A stretch of 64,000 bases of DNA from Hypericum androsaemum. Taxonomy: Eukaryota > Streptophyta > Magnoliopsida > Malpighiales > Hypericaceae. A program made the position numbers and the translations under genes. The notes under the pieces were generated by a model that did no database searches, was not told the origin of the DNA, and worked only from the letters and a program-made list of their open reading frames with translations. The stretch covers positions 14,504,221 through 14,568,220 of the forward strand of contig OZ023181.1 in assembly GCA_963995505.1 (NCBI GenBank). Direction: 5' to 3'. Numbering within the stretch: position 1 is the stretch's first letter; the number at the start of each line of letters is the position of its first letter. This document shows positions 9,033 through 19,957 of the stretch, in pieces.

Positions 9033-11230
9033 TTACAACACATAACAAGGCCAAATTGTTGACAAAAATTTTCTATGTTTCTTGAACATTTTGACGACAT
9101 TGTTATCAGTAACCTCTGTAGGGGTGAGGCCGAGCTTGGTTAGCTTTTCAAATGTTTCTATCACAATGGAAGTTACCGGCAAACGACAAACTTTCTTGAA
9201 GATCATATTAACGCACTCGGCAACATTCGTCGTCATGTGACCATATCATCGTCCGCCATTGTGTGCTAAGGTCCACTTGGGCAGCATCAAATCATCGATC
9301 CAATCACGTATGTCTTGGTTGACGCTCTTTATCTCATCTACCATAGTACCCAACTTCTGCAGTTGGGCTTGCATTCCTACAACAAAAATAGTAATACATT
9401 AACTATGGAGTAACAATATGTAAACTGGTACCATTTTAGGTTTTAGACTACACAAGTTTTTTATATTACCTGCAATTTTTGTCACATTCTTCATGTCTTC
9501 ATTTTTGAATTTCTTGTTAAAGTTGTTGGCTACGTGGGCGGTATCTGACGATGAGATATCGATGGGCAGTATCCGACGATTCTCCCCAACCATGGTCGTC
9601 CACCATTGCCCTTCTTATGCCATTGTGCCGATCAGAAATAACACTTATTTCTCCTCGATTAGGAACCACATACATACTAATTTGTTCCATAAACCTGGGC
9701 CAACTACTAGTGTTCTCGCTCTCAACGAGGGCAAATGCTATTGGAATTATAGTATTATTCCCATCAATAGCGGTGACGATCAAGAGTGCATGCTTGTACT
9801 TTCCATCCAAGAATGTTCTAACAATCTCCAACATATGAATGCAATGTTGGAAAGCTTCAATGCAGGGCATGAAACTCCGAAAAAGTTGCATGAAGATCTT
9901 TATTCTAGGTTCCAGAGGAGCCAAATAATGGTCTACACACCGTGTGTTAATATTCCCATTGTACAACGGTTCCCAGATTCTTAGCCTTGCATGCTGCAAA
10001 CCAGTACGGAAGGCGATTGTATGATTCGTCCTAATCTTCCCACAACTCTTTAAACACTCTCTCTCTTGCCCACCAAACCTTCTTGAAAGAGGGCTCGAAT
10101 CCAATGTGGTCTTTGATCTCTGACCTTATAAGCTTAATTGGAATGTCTGGTTGCTCCGCAACTCGATTTCTAATAACTTCTGCAATGTGAGCAGAATTGA
10201 GTTATCGATGATATTCCGAAGCTTGTTCCCCACAACAGGTATGCAAGTAGGTCTATTTTACTATTCTCTAAGTACTAAACATTAATACTCTTCTTCATGC
10301 AGAGACATGCATCCTCCATTCACACTTGTCTCTTTCAGAGTTTTTACACTTCACAGCATAAGTGTGGGATCTTGTTTCATCTAGGGCATACTCGCTTTGC
10401 ACTTTCATTAAGAATCTCTCGATCTCCTTCATTGCCTCTACTTTGCTCTTCCAAATTGTACCCTCCTTCTATTCACCATCATAACTTCCATCTATTACAA
10501 CGTGAGCAAGCCATTCTTCATCATAAAAACTCATCGATTCTTGTTCACCAAGCTCAGTTAGAGTGACTTGATAGTGCTCTTCTTCTTGGTTCTCTATGTA
10601 TTGTTGTTATTGTTGTTGTTCTTATTCTTCTCCGTGTAGTTCTTCTTCTTCTTCTTTAGTATAGAAATTTGTAGTTGCATATGGATGTACTTCTCTATTA
10701 TCATATTGAAACTAATATGTTTGGACTACATAATTAGCAACATGCATCCTTTTGGAAGGACTAACAACATCCGCCATTACGGAAGGAACAACAATAAGCT
10801 TCCCCTATGGATGGACCAGCTTTACCACCACTCAATAACAGACTTTCATGAACGATCAATAGCTGGTATTCATTCAACACGCTCTTCATCACAATGATAT
10901 CCAAATGAAGCACACTCTCATACGGTCCTACAATTTGATCATTGTCTGAACCATATTCCTAACATCTTCATCATCGCCAATAAACCTTTGACCAAATTTC
11001 CCTCTACTAACATGAAACCTAAATATCAGTGTAGCTATCTCTTCATTCGGACCAATATTCGGACCAATTGTCTTCTGATTTACTTTTCTAAATAATACAG
11101 CATAGGTAAAATTTTCTCTAAACCTTAATTTTTCTTCTTCTCTACCGTTGTAGTCAAAACCGATTTTACTATTGTAGTATATTTCTCCATTGTACTTATA
11201 CATTATTCTTATAGTTCGCAAAACCATTAT
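9033..11230 (-). pseudogene. MuDR-type (Mutator-like) transposase, broken
   Basis: Reading leftward: the N-terminal MuDR domain (IRIMYKYNGEI near 11200, LIFRFHVSRGKF near 11000, then GDDEDVRNM), a DNA-binding segment seen as KCKNSERDKCEWRMHVS near 10310-10370, a core with FLDGKYKHALLIV, DGNNTIIPIAFALVE and ISDRHNGI (9590-9830), and a C-terminal MTTNVAECVN (near 9215-9236), the usual MTTNxxEsxN motif before the SWIM finger. The first catalytic Asp box (normally DGTFL) reads EIVRTFL, so the aspartate is lost. Stops and frameshifts separate the parts. The SWIM zinc finger is not seen. The element mobilised DNA by cut-and-paste; this copy cannot. Confidence 0.75.
10586..10660. repeat. TTG/TTC-rich microsatellite
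   Basis: Simple-sequence run of TTG and TTC triplets inside the decayed MuDR gene, on the strand opposite to coding. It probably reflects an expanded acidic or asparagine-rich codon stretch of the transposase. Confidence 0.6.
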
Positions 11231-11353
11231 TATCACTACAACAAAAGAAACAATAATGCGGTTGAAATTTCTTAAAATGAGAAAATAACAACTGTAAAAG
11301 TTAACAAAATTTAAAAAGTTAATTTGTTCTAAGCTAAAATCTAGTGACCACAA

Positions 11354-11989
11354 AAAATTTAGTGACCGCAGAAATCTTCAACCATTGAAAGAATTATGTT
11401 TCTTCAAGTCAAAATCAATGAAAATTTATTATTAACTTACGTATACGTCCAAGTTCATGGACTGACCAATTCTGATCAAAATTCAAAGAATTAGAAAATA
11501 ATTTCAACACTTTTGTTCCCCTCCCTCCGAAAATTTATCCCTCTTCTCATTATTTGTTTGGGTTAATTCTGACTTGTTCTTTTTTTTGCCTGGTTTTCGT
11601 CAATTGTCAGCTAAAAGGGGGATACTAGGACTTGGTACAACCCGTGAAGGCAACACACAAAATAATATCTAAATAAATATTGAATATGATAGTTTTAGTG
11701 TATTAAATAACTTAGAATCGTTAACAACAAGTAACTTCTAAAAAAAATCTTCCTCGTCCATCTCCTTCTGTGAGTGCTAGACTATGTCTTACTTGAAAAA
11801 AAAATCTGTTACAAGTATTGTAACAACTTTGTTAAAACAGAAAAAAAAACACAATAAGTAACAAGCTAGTACTTTTTTTTGTCATCACCATTTCATATAT
11901 TCACTAATAAGCATGTTATGGATAGGTACTGCATGCCGTAATCCTATTCAAAACAAAGAGTGAATGAAAACAACTACCTATTCAAATTA
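11354..11989. other. AT-rich spacer
   Basis: No reading frame, repeat array or RNA gene could be supported. Homopolymer A and T runs are common. The right end of the Mutator-like element may fall here but its terminal repeat was not found. Confidence 0.4.
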
Positions 11990-12246
11990 AATAAAGTACA
12001 TTGGTTTTTTTTTTTGGTAAGATGGGTGAGTGTCAAGCACTCTTTTATTCATACGGAGGTATTATATAAGAAGTACCAATACTGTCCTGGACTAAGAAAG
12101 GCATACAATTCGGTGGAGGGACAGTAAGAACATGAAAACCAGGAGGAACCGTGAGGGCGTGGTTAGATAACCAATCAGCAACTTTGTTCCGCTCCCTTAA
12201 ACAGTGTGAGACCTCGACCTGCCATTGCCGGAATAAAGTACATTGG
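11990..12246 (-). mobile_element. 5'-truncated LINE insertion with perfect target duplication
   Basis: The 15-mer AATAAAGTACATTGG occurs at 11990-12004 and 12232-12246, bracketing 227 bp that start with a T run (a poly(A) tail on the minus strand). The minus-strand translation gives ERNKVADWLSNHAL and PPGFHVL, the end of a LINE RNase H domain followed by the 3' UTR. This is the classic product of target-primed reverse transcription that stopped early. The perfect duplication suggests a fairly recent event. Confidence 0.9.
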
Positions 12247-12594
12247 TTAATGAACGTGTCGAGCGATATGCACCGTGGGAATTACAACAATGTTCGTAGT
12301 TTTTAAGAGGATTTCTTAAAGGTGTGAATGGAAGGAAAAGTGACGTTTTGTGGGTATATATAGAAAAGCCGGATTTTCGGATATGATTGGATTTTCGGAA
12401 TGAAAAAATCCGAATGAAATCTGATAATATCTAAAAATATATGGTTTAAACACAGCACGTGAAATTTTCCCGTATTACGTTGTGCCCTAGCTGATATGCC
12501 ATAGAAACCCGGGGTCAGCGCACTACGGAATTTTTTCCCTTAGTGCGATGCAATACGAGCTTTTAACCCGGAGTCAAAGAAAAATTCAATATCT

Positions 12595-13507
12595 TTTGTG
12601 CCAGCATACTACGGGTTATAAAACTGGAGTCACGGCAGTTAGCAGTGAGAATTTGGATAGTCCGAATCCGAACTATCCGAATTTCAAACTATCCTAACTA
12701 TGTGAATTGGATATTTTACTATCCGAGTCCGAATTCAAATAACGAATTATCCGAATCTGAATATCCAAATTTTTTTCGGATTCGGATTCGAATAATCCAA
12801 ACTATCTGATTTACTATCCATAAAAATCTAATTTTTATCCTCCTCTCACTCACCTAATAGACAACTCTAAACAAATAAAACCCACCTTTTTAAACGGAGT
12901 AGATCTAACGAAATCCAAGCAGATTCACCCACCTTTTCTTGTGATTTTTTCCCGCTCTTCGAACCTTGCCTTCCCATGGAAGCACAAGACCACTAGGGCG
13001 ACAAGGGGAAGCGATTCACCCACCTTTCCAATAGAAAATTGTGCATCCGGATAAAACCCACATAATACAAGGTCTTGGAGGTCTCAAATCCGGTGAGGCA
13101 AGAGTCGCAGTAGACACGACCCTTGATAACAAGGGGGCAGCAGCCGGTAAAGAGTCGGAACGAGCGGAAGTCGCCTAGCCATCTTATTTTAGGGTTTCCA
13201 GGAGATGATTAAACTTTTCCTTGTTTGGTCCAGAGATCTCAAAGTAAGGGAAAAGATAAGGTGGGTAATGAAGTTTTGCCCGGCCCAGGCCCAAAATAAA
13301 AGTTTTGGATAATTCGGATTATCCGAACTCATATTTTTTTTATCCGAATCCGAATCCAAACAAAAAAGTTTGGATAATCTGAATTTCAATCTGAACAATA
13401 AATTATACAAATCTGAATCCGAAAAAAATTTGGATTCGGATATCAAATTATTTGCTCACTCTTACGCGCAGTAAGGGTTAAAAACCCGTAGTATGCTAGC
13501 ACAATAC
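12595..13507. mobile_element. Inverted-repeat (foldback or CACTA-like) element
   Basis: TGTGCCAGCATACTACGGGT (12597-12616) is matched in inverse orientation near 13480-13505 as ACCCGTAGTATGCTAGCACA, with a shared TTWTAAAAC next to it. Related subterminal motifs (CTACGG, TTTTAACCCGGAGTC) also occur at 12510-12580. CACTA elements carry repeated subterminal motifs of this kind, but no CACTA end or 3-bp target duplication was identified. Non-coding. Confidence 0.4.
12643..13467. mobile_element. hAT-like non-autonomous element with ATCCGAA subterminal repeats
   Basis: Both ends carry dense ATCCGAAT/ATTCGGAT motifs (12650-12800 and 13305-13440) in inverse arrangement. The right end, read inward, starts near AGAGTGAGCAAAT, and the left end reads CAGTGAGAATTTGG. 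The flanks GCAGTTAG (12635-12642) and GCAGTAAG (13468-13475) match at seven of eight bases, the hAT duplication length, although the two ends are offset by a few bases. The middle shows no transposase. It lies between the arms of the inverted-repeat element and is probably nested in it. A related ATCCGAA cluster occurs at 26066-26215. Confidence 0.45.
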
Positions 13508-13600
13508 AGAAAAAAATACTTACTACTTATGGATACTATATCCGGAATATTTTTTATATGAACTCCTTTTTTGTAAAACTTTTAAAAGAGACACTATATT

Positions 13601-14092
13601 GGGCAAAACCCCCAGAAAGGGGGTTTGGATTGGGTACGGAGTGAAAGAATTGATTCCGTACGGTTTGGACTGAAGGGGGACCGCAGCGGCAAACGCAGGT
13701 ATGTGACAATGGCAAACACAGTTATGTGATAATGGCAAGTGCAGTTATGTGATAATGACATTTGTTTTTGTGAAAACGGCAAGTCCCCGTTGATGATAAT
13801 GGCACGCATGGTTTTTTTCATTTTGGTCCCTCATATTTTAGCATTTTTGTAAAAAGGTCATACTGGCATGCACTGTTATGTGATACTGGCGTACGCAGTT
13901 ATGTGATACTGACATGCGCAGTTATGTGATAATGGCATTTGTATCCGGCCTGTGTTTGTGCATAGTTTTTTTTATTTTGGTCCCCGTATTTTAGCACATT
14001 TGCAAAAAAGTCCCCGCGTGTCTTCATTCCAAACGGTTCGGACTAGTGGCATTCTCTACCCAATCCATACCCCTAGAAAGGGGCATGTGGGC
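13601..14092. mobile_element. MITE with long imperfect TIRs and internal tandem repeats
   Basis: The first and last roughly 80 bases are imperfect inverse copies; for example GGATTGGGTA occurs at 13626-13635 and, inverted, near 14058-14067, and GG(T/A)TTGGA(C/A)TGAAG nearby. The interior holds a 23-bp unit around GTTATGTGATAATGGCA, present about three times at 13695-13765 and three times at 13875-13945. No clear target duplication. Non-coding. Confidence 0.6.
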
Positions 14093-14375
14093 TTCATCCC
14101 AAGCCCGAAAAACATTGCTTGTAGTCATTGGTTGGTGTGGTGTCGGGCCTAAATATCCTAAAAAACTTATAAACAATTCAATTAATTCTTCAAAAATTTA
14201 ATTTTTTTAACTAATTTAAACATTTATTTATTAGAACGTATCAGTTATTTTATAATAAAAAATACTTAATATTATTACTCCAACCGGCTTACAGGTACCG
14301 AGAATTCAGAGCCTTATTATCACGAGCAAACTCTCATCAGCAGCTAGCTTTTCTGTAGCCTAATTAAGCTTTCCT

Positions 14376-14838
14376 TGTTGGAATATATAATCTCAATCCA
14401 TAACCCAAGATCTCATGTAAATTATTAAGACAGACTTAATATAGAAGCGTACCTGAATCCATAGCGAAGAACTTAATCGTGGAAGACGGGTTGGCCTTCC
14501 ATGTTATGACGTGCCTCAGAGAATTTCTTTAGTTTTCTCTGACCTAATCTCAATGGGAAGATAGTGTGTCGGCCTGTCTAACCTGGGGACCATAACCCTA
14601 CTTATATAAGAGGAAACTCTTATTTCTGTAATTACTGTTTTGTAGCATGGGAATTTCATATAATGCGACTTAAACATGCCAACTTCCAACTGGTCCAACT
14701 AAAACTTTAATGAGATCAACCAAACAAAATCAGAGTATGGATAAAACAACAAACTGTATTTATGCAGAAAATATTCTCAAAATAACCATAAATTGAAATA
14801 ACCAAAACATGTCTATCAGAACATCCAAATTACAAACT
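14376..14838 (-). repeat. 3' LTR of the deleted Copia element
   Basis: Runs from the left border to the purine tract. Bases 14399-14640 match 17075-17317 at roughly 90%; beyond 14640 the two LTRs diverge, suggesting an indel or a rearrangement in one of them. Confidence 0.6.
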
Positions 14839-15138
14839 CCCACTAAAACTAAATATCCTCAATGAAGATGACACCTATACGAGCTGTATGCTTATGAAAC
14901 ATCTTCGGTGTCAATCCCATTGTAAGCAGATCCGCAATCATGGAGTTTGTCCCAATATGTTCTATAGACAACTGAGCATCCTAAATTCTTTCTTTAACAA
15001 CTAGAAACTTGATATCCATATGCTTTGACTTTCTAGAGCTCCTATTATTATTAGAATACATGACTGCAGACTTGTTGCCACAAAATAGTTTGAGAGGTTT
15101 TCAATGCCTCCCACTATGCACAGTCCAGTGAAAAAATT

Positions 15139-17074
15139 TCACAGCCACACTCCTTGACTAGATGCCTCATTACATACTATAAATTTTGCTGCCATGGTAG
15201 AATATGCTGTAATTAACTGTTTAGCACTCTTCCAGGAGACTGCTCCTACAGCAAGCAGAAAGACATAACCAGATGTAGATTCCATGCTATCTTGGCATCC
15301 AGCATAATCAGAGTCAGAGTATCCAACGATCTCAAGTTGATCTGACCTCCTATATGTGAGCATGTGTCCTTTTATTTTCTGTAAGTATCTCATAACTCTT
15401 TTGACTACTTTTCAATGATCTAATCCTGGATTACTCAAATATCTGCCCAATATTCCTGTAATGAACGCAATGTCCGGATGCGTACAAACTTGAGCATACA
15501 TCAGACTTCCAACTACTGAAGCATATGTAAATTGATGCATTTCTTCTTTCTCCAAAGCATTCTTGGGACACTGTTCGAGACTAAACTTGTCTTCCTTAGC
15601 CACAGGGGTATCACCTGATCTGCAATCTTTCATGCCATATCTCTTAAGAACCTTTTCAATATAGGTCTTTTGTGGTAATCCAACAATACCTCGAGAATGA
15701 TCTCGGTATATCTAGATTCCTAAAATAAAAGAAGCATCACCAAGATCTTTCATCTTAAAATTCTTAGCTAGAAATCTCTTGGTGTCATGCAAAAGATCAA
15801 TATCATTGCTGGCAAGCAAGACGTCATCCACATACAAAACCAGAAAAATATGTTTTCTCCCACCGAACTTATGGTATATGCATTCATCAACCAAATTCAT
15901 CTTAGAACCATAAGAGCTAATTACTTGATGAAATTTAAAATATCATTGTCGAGATGCTTGCTTGAGCCCGTAGATGGATTTCTTAAGTTTGCAAACCATA
16001 GACTTTGGATCTCCGGAAAAAAAGTTTATGGCTATATAGATTGTTTCCTCAATGAGCCATTCAGAAAAGCTATTTTAACATCCATATGATGCAGCTCAAG
16101 ATTAAAAAGTGCCACTAATGCCATTATAACCCTAAAAGAGTCCTTCGAAGAAACTGGAGAGAAGGTCTCTTTATAGTTAATGCCTTATTTATGTGTGAAA
16201 CCCTTTGCAACAAGACGAGCCTTATATCTTTCTACATTATCCTTTGAATCTCGCTTGGTTTTAAATATCCATTAATAACCAATAAATTTCACTCCTTCAT
16301 GCAATGAGATAAGATCCCAAACGTCATTGTCCTTCATAGATTTCATCTCTTAATTCATGGCATCTATCCACTCTAGAGATTTAGAACTTTCCATGGCTTT
16401 TTCGACGTTGATTGGATCATCTTTCTTTATGCCAATGTCAAACTCATGTTCATGGAGAAATACAAGATAATTATCTGATAATGCATTCCTCCTTTTTCTA
16501 GTGGATCTCCTTAATGGCATAGGTTCTTGAGGTGGTAGAGCTTGTTTATCAGGAATGATTACCTCATTTTGAATAGGAGGTTGTTCGACATTCTCCTCTT
16601 GAGGTTCTGTATTTCCTTCTTGAGCAATGATAGGTATTAAAACTGCACATTATCACAAAGAATATTGGGAATCGTGCCTGATTCCTCCTCAAAAGAAATA
16701 TCCCTTACTTGATCTTCCCCCCCAAGCTCAACATTCTCAAAGAACCGGGCATTTCTCGACTTAAAAATTGATCTAGATGTGGGATCGTAGAACTTATAAT
16801 CCCTGGATCTTTCTGATTAACCAATAAAATAGCAGTTAACCGTCCTTGAGTCCAGTTTTTTTTCATTTGGCATGTAAGGCCTTGCCTCAGCTGGGCATCC
16901 CTAAATATGAAAATGGTTCAAACTATGTTGTTTGCCTATCCAAATTTCAAATGGAGTTTTTGTTGTTGCGTTAGTTGGAACTCTGTTCATAATGTATGCT
17001 GCAATTTTTAGTGCCTCTCCCCAGAGCGATTTAGGTAAGGTGGAGTGAGATATCATACTCCTTACCATATCCTT
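15139..17074 (-). pseudogene. Copia integrase (C-term)-RT-RNase H remnant
   Basis: Integrase shows DMVRSMISHSTLPKSLWGEAL and IMNRVPTNATTKTPFE near 16930-17070. Reverse transcriptase has LVLYVDDVLLASND with the YVDD catalytic box near 15830. RNase H has YSDSDYAGCQDSMESTSGYV near 15280-15320, with the conserved D-S-D-Y-A-G-C core. Stops and frameshifts lie between 15900 and 16900 and at 15393-15412. Order and motifs are those of Copia pol; it is inactive. Confidence 0.8.
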
Positions 17075-17488
17075 CATAACCCAAGATCTCATGTAAATTA
17101 TTAAGACAGACTTAATACGAAAGTGTATCTGAATCCATAGCGAAGAACTTAATCGTGGAAGATGGGTTGGCCTTCCAGGTTATGACGTGCCTCAGAGATT
17201 TCCTTTAGTTTTCTTTGACCTAATCTAAATGGGAAGAATAATGTGTTGGCGTGTCTAATCTGGGGACCATAACCTACTTATATAAGGAAAAACCCTTATT
17301 TTTGTAATTATTGTTTTTTCCATAACAAAACAAGCAATTTACCGAATGTCTCTACACATTAAAGGCCCACATTCTATTAGATACATTAAAGCCCAAATAT
17401 TTATTTGATCACTTTCAACTGGGCTCAACATGACATCCATTATATGATTATTTTACATTTAATCCCAATGTTGGATTAAAATCCAACA
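17075..17488 (-). repeat. 5' LTR remnant of the deleted Copia element
   Basis: Shares the 240-bp block with the left LTR and extends to the CCAACA border. Its inner 23 or so bases are missing where it is fused to integrase coding sequence. Confidence 0.65.
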
Positions 17489-17493
17489 TTCCT

Positions 17494-18035
17494 CACCAAC
17501 ACTCTCTGCTAACTCACCAGAAGAAAGAAAAACACAAGTAAACTTGAACAATGAGAGAGTATATTTAATAAAAAATTATTGGATGGTTATAAATGAGGAT
17601 GACACCCCTTTATATACAATTCTTAGGAAGATCAAAAGTAAATGCAACTATCATCTACAGACCATCCACCAACTATTTATATTTATATGGAATACTCTAG
17701 AAACGAGAGTTAAAAATGAAGAGCCTAAAAGGTTTCTAGGATATCCTTGGTCTTCTTGGCAACTTGGAAGTTTAATGGTCAGGTGAAGCCTTCCGCAAAG
17801 TCGGTCTATCCCATAACCAATAGTACCGAGGTGATGAGATAGTATAATATTAGTAAGTTAGTATTAATTTTTGGGTAAACTATGCCCAGGTATTTGAGGT
17901 ATAGTCTAATAGATGATGTGATCCCTCCTTTTCGAAAATGCATGTAACGGTCCCTATAATATATTTTATTATATTCTGGATGACCTTAATAGTCATTTTT
18001 ATCATGTAAATTACTTACGTAACCTTAAAAAAAGT
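17494..18035. other. Spacer between two LTR elements
   Basis: No gene recognised. The stretch from about 17870 resembles part of a MITE-like repeat (GGTAAACTATGCCC, GGTCCCTATAATAT) interrupted at 18035 by the next element. An 80-codon open frame at 17544-17786 has no motif. Confidence 0.35.
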
Positions 18036-19938
18036 TGTGAGAACCGTAAAACTAATTTAGAGAATAATATAAAATCAAGTGACCAAATAGTAATTGAACA
18101 AATTAGGGTTAGATCTTGTATATATAAGGTGAGCTAGAAAAGAAAAACCCTAATTTGGAGTAAAAGAGAGAAATTTCGTAGGTCCCAAGAGTAGCCATCA
18201 TTGTTTGTAAAATCCGACGGTGAAATATTATCGGATTGATACGAAACTTTGAGGTCCTTTTCCTAACACAATGGGCAAGATTCTGGACGGTGAAGATATT
18301 GTTTGAAGGTGTCTAAGGCTATTTGCACAAGTCAGTTTTGAGAAATCTGAATTTGAATAAAATAGGAAGGTAAGTCGGTTTTCGTCTTCATGTATTGTGT
18401 ATTGTATTCCACTATTGTTTGATCTACGTTATTGTCATGATTCCTGCCGTGATTACACGTTACGATGCCTTACTACTAAGTAGGAACGTGTATATCTAGT
18501 TTATATAGCTTATAACATGGACATGGGTCGTGATCTACTATTTATATATTCATATGGACAACTGAATCAATATTACAGAATGGATGATTTCCTTTTGTTT
18601 GTATACCCATGGGTCGTGATTTAATTACTACTGTTATTTGGGAGGATTTGTTGTCCACAGTCACGTGCTTGTTATTGAATGGATGGGTCGATATTACATG
18701 TGGTAGATCACATCTTAATCTAGATCGGTACTAAACCCTAAACCCTAATTAAAGTAAAATATTAGACTTGCATAAAGAGATATTAGGATCGTGTAAATCT
18801 TGAATCTGATGTAGATCGCATGAATTGAAGAGGGACTTTAAAGGCATGAATCGCTCGATAAATTGTAATATCTATGCTCGACATATGAAATGCTAGTTAC
18901 AGAATAGAATGTGTGTATAATTTAGTGTTGTACTGTGTTACGCATTTTGCATGAAGGGAGTTGTAATTAATATTTTGAAAGTGAAATTTGTGGTTACCTT
19001 GTCTCGAACACGTATGATTCGGGTTGAACTCGGACCTAATTTGAATTATATAATACTAATGAATCAGTTTACGTATTGTTCTTTGATCCATAGTGCTTTT
19101 CTGATTTCTGAAATTTCATGATTTTGTATGATTTATGGATCCGTATTGCTTATGTCAGAATTCTGAGTATGATAAGTTTCGGTGTGCAACTAGTATATTT
19201 TATTTTTGAGTGGCGGGATTATTTCCATACCTTTTGGGCCCTATAGTTTATACGCATCGTGTCAAAAGGGGCTACCGGGTAACCCTAGGTGCGTGTGATC
19301 AAATGGATAGGGAGTGTGGAAATTATCTGGGCTCGTGGGGATACCCTTCTGTCTTCTGGGCCCGCAACGCGAGAATGGAAGGGTACTTTTCTGGGCCCCA
19401 CGAGAATCCCGTCATGGATATGTTAGGCTCCGGAGTCTCTATTCTGTTAGATGGTTAAGTTAGTTGGCTAAGTTAGTTGGTTAAGTTAGTTGGCTAAGTT
19501 AGTTGGCTAAGTGACCTCTGTTTCCATTCTGAAAAGTTTGTCAGTGTACATGTAATTTCTATTCTATATGATTGCAACTTGATTTGAATTGTCATTATTG
19601 GAAATGTTGGATATACGAATTATTATACCATTTGAGATATGATCTTCTGTATGATTTGTTATGTGTTTGAATTTGTGTTATATGTGTCACCGGCTTACTG
19701 AGTTGCGTATCCTCATTAATGTGCGCTGCTGTCTCAGATAATTCGGGAGCAAACTTGGAATGAGTACTAGAGGCGAGGACATGCATCCCTAGGCATTTAA
19801 TTCATTTTAAGACTCTTTGTTTTTCATTTCTATAGAGCATTATGTTTTGGAGACGTGATTGAAATTTGAGAAATGAAGTGGTCTTACGGAGACATTTACT
19901 CCGTGGCGGTTGACATGCCTAATTTTTGAGGCGTGACA
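18036..19938 (+). repeat. 5' LTR of the LARD
   Basis: 1903 bp. Contains a TATA box TATATATAAGG at 18119-18129, a plausible promoter for element RNA, and a 13-bp minisatellite near 19455. Short open frames inside it (for example 19210-19458) are duplicated in the other LTR and have no protein-family motif. Confidence 0.93.
19455..19511 (+). repeat. 13-bp minisatellite in the 5' LTR
   Basis: Unit (T/C)TAAGTTAGTTGG, four copies plus a partial. The matching array in the 3' LTR (24075-24144) has five plus a partial, so one unit was gained or lost after insertion. Confidence 0.85.
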
Positions 19939-19944
19939 ACTTAA

Positions 19945-19957
19945 TGGTATCAGAGCC
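19945..19957 (+). other. Primer-binding site of the LARD
   Basis: TGGTATCAGAGCC, complementary to plant initiator tRNA-Met, six bases after the 5' LTR. Confidence 0.92.

Larger units (their letters stand above)
14376..17488 (-). mobile_element. Internally deleted Copia retrotransposon
   Basis: The element begins TGTTGGAATAT and ends AATCCAACA, with perfect flanks TTCCT at 14371-14375 and 17489-17493. A 240-bp direct repeat (14399-14640, 17075-17317) marks the LTRs. The minus-strand interior has the C-terminal half of integrase, reverse transcriptase and RNase H, but integrase runs straight into LTR sequence near 17078. Primer-binding site, gag, protease and the integrase N-terminus are therefore gone. 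A purine-rich AGTGGGAGTTTG on the minus strand near 14840 is the likely polypurine tract. Confidence 0.8.

Noticed and set aside
19210..19458. 82-codon open frame (and its twin at 23831-24070) that looks like a conserved protein
   Set aside because: The two copies lie at equivalent positions of the LARD LTRs and are similar only because the LTRs are. No motif, and the twin ends early because of a one-base indel.
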